64,000 nucleotides of DNA from Ostrinia nubilalis (lineage: Eukaryota; Arthropoda; Insecta; Lepidoptera; Crambidae): NCBI RefSeq assembly GCF_963855985.1, contig NC_087096.1, positions 17,298,001 to 17,362,000 of the forward strand, read 5' to 3'. Positions 58,394-64,000 of the stretch are shown piece after piece. The position numbers and the translations under genes are program-made. The notes below the pieces were generated by a model. It was not told the DNA's origin. It made no database searches and saw nothing but the letters and a program-made list of their open reading frames with translations. Within the stretch, counting starts at the first letter, position 1; each line of letters starts with the position of its first letter.

Positions 58394-58396
<3 letters not shown>
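58152..58396 (+). repeat. Telomeric repeat array, 49 perfect TTAGG units
   Basis: 245 bp of uninterrupted TTAGG, the canonical insect telomere motif, G-rich strand on +. This orientation would place a chromosome end to the right if it were terminal. Here it continues into a poly(T) run and a retroelement, so it is internal or subtelomeric. Lack of decay suggests recent origin. Confidence 0.95.
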
Positions 58397-58445
<49 letters not shown>

Positions 58446-60617
58446 ACCTCTGACGATTGCATATCAGAGACTTTGCTATTTTTAGGTTTTAATTTTTTGA
58501 CTGGTGTGTTTATAAAAGGTTTAGTTAGATTTTTTACCAGTGTTTATTTTCTTGAAGTTTTTGTTTAAAGTAATTTTTATTTAGTTTTCTGAAGAATACT
58601 TAGTTTAATTTTCCGTTTTATCTGTTTTATTAATATGCCAAAAAGGTTTTCTGTTGTTCTGTTTATTGCTTGTTTTGATTTGCGATGATCAGTTTCAGGA
58701 CTTCCTTTAGCGTTACATTTTAACTATTATTTTAATTTCTAGGTTAAGTTTGCAGGTTTTTCTTTAAGTTATTTTCTCTAGTTTCTATTCTAAAAAATTT
58801 GCCCATCTGTACACTTTTCTTTAATGTTTTTCTAGAGTAATCTCATATTACTTAGATAACATTGGTGTTATTATTGTTTTTGTGTGCGCCTTTATGCTAT
58901 AGTGTTCAGAGTGGGCTTTGATTTCAAATAGTTCTAATTTTCTCATGAAATTGTCTTCTATTTGATTAATTTTTGATAATTTTGAATTAAATACTGTTTC
59001 TTTTCCGAATTCTAATTTACATGCCAAAAGTGTGTAGTGGGAATTTTGAATTTTTACAATTAATCGACTTTTCAACTTGATCTTGTGTTTTTCAGAAGTA
59101 CAACGACGACGATCGAGGCAGTTGAAGACCAAGATAGTTGTGAGCTGGATGGAGTTATCGCCCGGGGCAACCTTAGCAGTACGCCACTGTGGATCTGGCC
59201 AACGCATCCCACCGCCTGCGCACTGGGCAGTCGTTGCTGAATGCGTTGTGTTGGACGTGCTCCGCTTTGGCTCGCTGACAGTTCCGGCACGACGGTGCCC
59301 CGCCAGCGAGCTTCTCGGCGCAGTCGGTGCTCAGGTGTGGCCCTCCACAGTGGCTGCAGACATCCGCGGGCTCCGTGCAGAATCGCTTGCTGTGGCCGTA
59401 ACCCAGACACTTGGTGCACTGCACCAGCGGTGACTGGTCGGCCACTCGGATGTGCTGCAAGTCGATGTGCACGGTTCCCGCCTCAGTCGCTCTCTGCCAG
59501 ATTGCCGGCGATACGCTCACAACTATATGGTGGGTATGGGGGTTTCTGGCCTTCTTTTTATAGCGTATCTGAACGCGGTCCTCCCCTTCGCGGAGTTCAT
59601 GAAAAATGCCCCTATTCTGATTTCTCAGAGCCTTCAGGACGTCTTCGTCGCTGTTGAGCAGCAAGACGTCCTTCAGGACTAGGAGCGGGTCTTTATTTTT
59701 CATGTCCTCCGCGACTAGGAGGCCCCCGTCTTCAATTCTTGCCTTCACCTTCCTCCTTTCCTCCTCCGAGCTACACCCCATTATGATCTTCTGATCCTTG
59801 GCCTTTCTAATCTTATCAACTTTCACCCATCCCTCCTTGGCGTTGACGGCGTCCCTGACCTTCCGCAGCACCTCCTCCCCTGTCTCCATCGCGTCCTTAG
59901 ACGTGACCACGATGGAGTGCAGGGCCGACCTAACAGGCAGGCGCTGCTGTCCGGGCACGGACGCCGCGACGCTGGCATAGGTGAGTTGCCCACTATTTCC
60001 AATCTTTTGCGTTTCTACCTCTTCCTTCATCTCGTCAAGTTTCTTGCTATTTTCCAGCAGAAGTCTTCGATTCTCCCTTATTTCAGCCAGTAATATATCC
60101 TCCTCCTCTCTACTGTCCCTTTCCCTATCCGCTTCCTTCTCTTTTACAGGTTCGGGCTCGGCGACCTTCTTCGCCGGAGCCTTCCCCTTCCTCTCCATCT
60201 CTGCCTCCTTCACCAGCTGATACAGCCGATCCAGGGCCTGCGTGACGTCGGTCTTGATGTCACCACGCAGGTTTCTGGCTGTGCCAAGGGACATCTTGGC
60301 CTTCTGCAGGCAGGCCCTGGCTTCGGCTGTTCTTTCCTTAATTGCAGTTGCGGGCAGCTTGGGTGAGCTCGCCGACGCTGCCTCCACGGAAGCCCGGCGC
60401 ACTGGCGCGGGTTTCTTGGGGGCCTTCGGGGGCTCGGCCTGCGGCGGGGTTGAGTCGGAGCCAGAAGAAAGCCCAGCTTTCCCTGTCTCCCACTCGCCGA
60501 CGCTGCGTCTCACTCTCCCTGCCCTCCTGATAGGTGGGGACTCCGGAGACCTCTGCTGGACCTCGTCGCTGGGCTTCTTCGCTGGAGTCCTGAAGCCGAA
60601 CATGGCGTCAGAGGTGC
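58397..60617 (-). mobile_element. Gag-only non-LTR element joined by its poly(A) end to telomeric repeats
   Basis: On the minus strand it has a Gag frame (60603 to 59173), an AT-rich 3' region of about 730 bp (59172-58444) and a poly(A) of up to 47 bases (58443-58397), followed directly by CCTAA repeats. TRAS and SART are R1-clade LINEs known to insert into TTAGG repeats of Lepidoptera. Poly(A) running into CCTAA is, as I recall, the TRAS orientation. No endonuclease or RT frame follows the Gag stop, so the copy is non-autonomous or a Gag-only lineage. A 12-bp inverted match links the bases just before the Gag ATG (60606-60617) with the last bases before poly(A) (58444-58455). The 5' limit is uncertain. 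Confidence 0.75.
59173..60603 (-). CDS. Gag protein (ORF1) of an R1-clade, TRAS/SART-like element
   Basis: A 476-residue intact frame. The N-terminal about 100 residues are basic and Ser/Pro-rich (MFGFRTPAKKPSDE start). An acidic, Lys/Glu-rich segment (about 135-205) ending near ENSKKLDEMKEEVETQK is likely coiled coil. Then a motif LTYASVAASVPGQQ follows. The C-terminus carries three zinc knuckles: CTKCLGYGHSKRFC (396-409, C-x2-C-x4-H-x4-C), CSHCGGPHLSTDC (416-428, C-x2-C-x3-H-x4-C) and CRNCQRAKAEH...NDC (439-459). Three such knuckles are typical of R1-clade ORF1 proteins, which bind element RNA and, in TRAS/SART, help target telomeres. The first in-frame ATG (60603) lies two bases after the 12-bp terminal match. 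The frame is far more GC-rich than its 3' flank. No stop or frameshift, which argues for recent function. Confidence 0.85.
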   Translation of the reverse strand: MFGFRTPAKKPSDEVQQRSPESPPIRRAGRVRRSVGEWETGKAGLSSGSDSTPPQAEPPKAPKKPAPVRRASVEAASASSPKLPATAIKERTAEARACLQKAKMSLGTARNLRGDIKTDVTQALDRLYQLVKEAEMERKGKAPAKKVAEPEPVKEKEADRERDSREEEDILLAEIRENRRLLLENSKKLDEMKEEVETQKIGNSGQLTYASVAASVPGQQRLPVRSALHSIVVTSKDAMETGEEVLRKVRDAVNAKEGWVKVDKIRKAKDQKIIMGCSSEEERRKVKARIEDGGLLVAEDMKNKDPLLVLKDVLLLNSDEDVLKALRNQNRGIFHELREGEDRVQIRYKKKARNPHTHHIVVSVSPAIWQRATEAGTVHIDLQHIRVADQSPLVQCTKCLGYGHSKRFCTEPADVCSHCGGPHLSTDCAEKLAGGAPSCRNCQRAKAEHVQHNAFSNDCPVRRRWDALARSTVAYC

Positions 60618-60757
60618 GTGTCGCCTAATATGTGGGGTGATAATAAAATCAACAGTCCGTATGACCGCGTTAAAAAGAAAAATAAAATAAATAATAATTA
60701 AAAAGTTTGTAAAAGTTATAAATATGTCGCTTAAAACTATAATTTTTCCTTTTCCAG
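60618..60757. other. Upstream flank of the Gag element
   Basis: AT-rich. It could be the element's 5' UTR or unrelated sequence. No TTAGG array is found here, so the 5' junction of the element with telomeric repeats is not seen. Confidence 0.3.
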
Positions 60758-60891
60758 GTACTTTCCAGTCGGAGCGGCGACCACTGAAGCAGCAGGTAAG
60801 TCCAATATGTGTCAGTCTTATGTTTCTAATATGTCTTTTTCTTTTACAGGTACCCGCTGCGGCGGCGTCGCAGCCCGAGGCGGTCAAATAA
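60758..60891 (+). other. Two exon-like segments of an unidentified gene end
   Basis: Segment 1 (60758-60795) follows TTTTTCCTTTTCCAG and ends at the donor GTAAGT. After 54 bp ending CTTTTTCTTTTACAG comes segment 2 (60850-60891), ending in TAA. Read in one phase they give TFQSERRPLKQQ then VPAAAASQPEAVK and stop. The splice signals are strong, but the intron is very short and no upstream exon was identified. It may be a gene fragment carried with the repeats, or chance. Confidence 0.3.
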
Positions 60892-61120
60892 ATAATGCGT
60901 CGCAGTAAAATTGTTTACTGGTCAAAATATAATCGTATATAGGTCAACTTACTTATTTAGTAAGGTCTAAAATGCTTAAAACTAAACTCTAATTGTTTCA
61001 AGTTATCTGTCCAATGATATAGTGCCCTACAAAGCTCAAAACCGCGATAATAATTTTTGGCCCAATGCAAAAAGTCTACCTCCCTAGACACAAAAGGGTG
61101 GGTAGGAGGGCGATTTTTTA
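60892..61120 (+). repeat. Diverged leader of the 528-bp satellite
   Basis: From about 61035 it contains CCTAGACACAAAAGGGTGGG, which matches 55945-56030 and is absent from the regular 528-bp units. It joins the array at AAACTTTTTGACCTCC. The preceding bases show nothing recognisable. Confidence 0.55.
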
Positions 61121-64000
61121 AACTTTTTGACCTCCGATCGCAACAAATGAGGTGTCTATGGATAGGGCTCGCCGAGACGAATCCAAAAAGCCGAAATACG
61201 CCGGGGGTGGCCCTAGAAAATTTTGAAAATGACGCCCAAAAACCGTCTCAGATCCCAAAAGAAACACTAAAGACCACCAAAAAAGCGGAATTTAGTATGA
61301 AACGATGTCAATCGAACGTCACGGGAGTGCTAAACCGAAAAGGGTGAAACTATTTAAGCGAAAAAATTTTGAAAATCCGACCAAAAATTACCAAGTTATA
61401 AAATTTTGTATGAAAAATTTCTAAGTCAATATTAAAAATCTAAAAAGTTGAATAAAATGTCCAAATGGGGTGCTAGGGGTCTCAAAATGCTACGGGGGTG
61501 TAGGCAAAAAATTTGCGCTCAAAACAATGTATATAACCTATAGGTATGCTATTATTTTCTAGAAATTAGAGTTAGATTTTGGTTTTGTCGAGCTTGACCA
61601 AGTAACCTCGGTTCGGTCTAATTTGTAGTAGGTATTGCCGATTTTCCAAACTTTTTGACCTCCGATCGCAACAAATGAGGTGTCTATGGATAGGGCTCGC
61701 CGAGACGAATCCAAAAAGCCGAAATACGCCGGGGGTGGCCCTAGAAAATTTTGAAAATGACGCCCAAAAACCGTCTCAGATCCCAAAAGAAACACTAAAG
61801 ACCACCAAAAAAGCGGAATTTAGTATGAAACGATGTCAATCGAACGTCACGGGAGTGCTAAACCGAAAAGGGTGAAACTATTTAAGCGAAAAAATTTTGA
61901 AAATCCGACCAAAAATTACCAAGTTATAAAATTTTGTATGAAAAATTTCTAAGTCAATATTAAAAATCTAAAAAGTTGAATAAAATGTCCAAATGGGGTG
62001 CTAGGGGTCTCAAAATGCTACGGGGGTGTAGGCAAAAAATTTGCGCTCAAAACAATGTATATAACCTATAGGTATGCTATTATTTTCTAGAAATTAGAGT
62101 TAGATTTTGGTTTTGTCGAGCTTGACCAAGTAACCTCGGTTCGGTCTAATTTGTAGTAGGTATTGCCGATTTTCCAAACTTTTTGACCTCCGATCGCAAC
62201 AAATGAGGTGTCTATGGATAGGGCTCGCCGAGACGAATCCAAAAAGCCGAAATACGCCGGGGGTGGCCCTAGAAAATTTTGAAAATGACGCCCAAAAACC
62301 GTCTCAGATCCCAAAAGAAACACTAAAGACCACCAAAAAAGCGGAATTTAGTATGAAACGATGTCAATCGAACGTCACGGGAGTGCTAAACCGAAAAGGG
62401 TGAAACTATTTAAGCGAAAAAATTTTGAAAATCCGACCAAAAATTACCAAGTTATAAAATTTTGTATGAAAAATTTCTAAGTCAATATTAAAAATCTAAA
62501 AAGTTGAATAAAATGTCCAAATGGGGTGCTAGGGGTCTCAAAATGCTACGGGGGTGTAGGCAAAAAATTTGCGCTCAAAACAATGTATATAACCTATAGG
62601 TATGCTATTATTTTCTAGAAATTAGAGTTAGATTTTGGTTTTGTCGAGCTTGACCAAGTAACCTCGGTTCGGTCTAATTTGTAGTAGGTATTGCCGATTT
62701 TCCAAACTTTTTGACCTCCGATCGCAACAAATGAGGTGTCTATGGATAGGGCTCGCCGAGACGAATCCAAAAAGCCGAAATACGCCGGGGGTGGCCCTAG
62801 AAAATTTTGAAAATGACGCCCAAAAACCGTCTCAGATCCCAAAAGAAACACTAAAGACCACCAAAAAAGCGGAATTTAGTATGAAACGATGTCAATCGAA
62901 CGTCACGGGAGTGCTAAACCGAAAAGGGTGAAACTATTTAAGCGAAAAAATTTTGAAAATCCGACCAAAAATTACCAAGTTATAAAATTTTGTATGAAAA
63001 ATTTCTAAGTCAATATTAAAAATCTAAAAAGTTGAATAAAATGTCCAAATGGGGTGCTAGGGGTCTCAAAATGCTACGGGGGTGTAGGCAAAAAATTTGC
63101 GCTCAAAACAATGTATATAACCTATAGGTATGCTATTATTTTCTAGAAATTAGAGTTAGATTTTGGTTTTGTCGAGCTTGACCAAGTAACCTCGGTTCGG
63201 TCTAATTTGTAGTAGGTATTGCCGATTTTCCAAACTTTTTGACCTCCGATCGCAACAAATGAGGTGTCTATGGATAGGGCTCGCCGAGACGAATCCAAAA
63301 AGCCGAAATACGCCGGGGGTGGCCCTAGAAAATTTTGAAAATGACGCCCAAAAACCGTCTCAGATCCCAAAAGAAACACTAAAGACCACCAAAAAAGCGG
63401 AATTTAGTATGAAACGATGTCAATCGAACGTCACGGGAGTGCTAAACCGAAAAGGGTGAAACTATTTAAGCGAAAAAATTTTGAAAATCCGACCAAAAAT
63501 TACCAAGTTATAAAATTTTGTATGAAAAATTTCTAAGTCAATATTAAAAATCTAAAAAGTTGAATAAAATGTCCAAATGGGGTGCTAGGGGTCTCAAAAT
63601 GCTACGGGGGTGTAGGCAAAAAATTTGCGCTCAAAACAATGTATATAACCTATAGGTATGCTATTATTTTCTAGAAATTAGAGTTAGATTTTGGTTTTGT
63701 CGAGCTTGACCAAGTAACCTCGGTTCGGTCTAATTTGTAGTAGGTATTGCCGATTTTCCAAACTTTTTGACCTCCGATCGCAACAAATGAGGTGTCTATG
63801 GATAGGGCTCGCCGAGACGAATCCAAAAAGCCGAAATACGCCGGGGGTGGCCCTAGAAAATTTTGAAAATGACGCCCAAAAACCGTCTCAGATCCCAAAA
63901 GAAACACTAAAGACCACCAAAAAAGCGGAATTTAGTATGAAACGATGTCAATCGAACGTCACGGGAGTGCTAAACCGAAAAGGGTGAAACTATTTAAGCG
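61121..64000 (+). repeat. Tandem array of a 528-bp satellite, about 5.5 copies, running off the window
   Basis: The landmark CTTTTTGACCTCCGATCGCA recurs at 61123, 61651, 62179, 62707, 63235 and 63763, exactly 528 bp apart. Units appear identical wherever I compared them. Each contains GGTGTCTATGGATAGGGCTC and TTTGTATGAAAAATTTCTAA. Frames of 66 (+) and 78 (-) residues repeat in every unit but have no domain and are products of the repetition. The array continues past the right edge. Confidence 0.95.

Noticed and set aside
58397..58443. Poly(T) run as a possible assembly or sequencing artefact
   Set aside because: Its place at the 3' end of a minus-strand Gag element and flush to the 12-bp terminal match makes a true poly(A) tail the better reading, although its exact length is uncertain.
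60510..60887. 125-residue minus-strand frame upstream of Gag
   Set aside because: It overlaps the Gag start in another frame and crosses AT-rich non-coding sequence; no domain is visible.
61559..63987. Repeated identical frames of 66 and 78 residues
   Set aside because: Products of the 528-bp tandem repeat, with no domain and no independent evidence of coding.
61121..64000. Right edge as the physical end of a chromosome
   Set aside because: TTAGG is followed by about 5.6 kb of other sequence up to the edge, and the satellite runs off the window; a true end cannot be claimed.

Overview
The window looks like nuclear DNA of a lepidopteran (moth or butterfly). The evidence is an AT-rich background, a pure run of the insect telomere motif TTAGG, Helitron-like ends of the type ending in CTAG, many small tRNA-derived and microsatellite-linked repeats, and one intron-bearing host gene with very GC-rich exons. 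There are no bacterial-style operons. Gene density is low, and most of what can be recognised is mobile or repetitive.

Layout. 1-9.9 kb holds the 3' part of a CR1/jockey-type LINE, a foldback element, tRNA-like SINE pieces and LINE or Helitron ends. 9.9-10.9 kb is a decayed multi-exon Myb/SANT-like gene of the kind linked to Harbinger transposons. 17.7-20.0 kb is an interspersed repeat split by a Tc1-like element that has become a giant inverted repeat. 21.8-22.3 kb is an RTE-type reverse transcriptase remnant. 25.3-26.0 kb is a compact Mutator-like element with a FLYWCH zinc-finger reading frame and a perfect 9-bp target duplication. 28.7-33.7 kb holds assorted repeats.

The one confident host gene is an SLC26-family anion (sulfate) transporter on the + strand. 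It has a likely non-coding first exon in a CpG-rich island near 36.1-36.4 kb and eight coding exons from 41,473 to 46,733, giving 621 residues with a membrane domain followed by a STAS domain. Its introns carry further repeats, including a long-armed foldback element that ends 52 bp before an exon.

51.0-55.6 kb is a degenerate DIRS-type (tyrosine-recombinase) retrotransposon on the minus strand with inverted terminal repeats and an internal complementary region. From 55.9 kb to the end the sequence looks subtelomeric: 16 copies of a 123-bp satellite containing TTAGG motifs, then 49 perfect TTAGG units, then the poly(A) end of a minus-strand element that encodes a three-knuckle Gag but no visible endonuclease or reverse transcriptase, then a 528-bp satellite running off the window. 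The Gag-only element joined to telomeric repeats, with its start and 3' end sharing a 12-bp inverted match, is the most unusual object seen. All identifications are by reading; no database search was possible.
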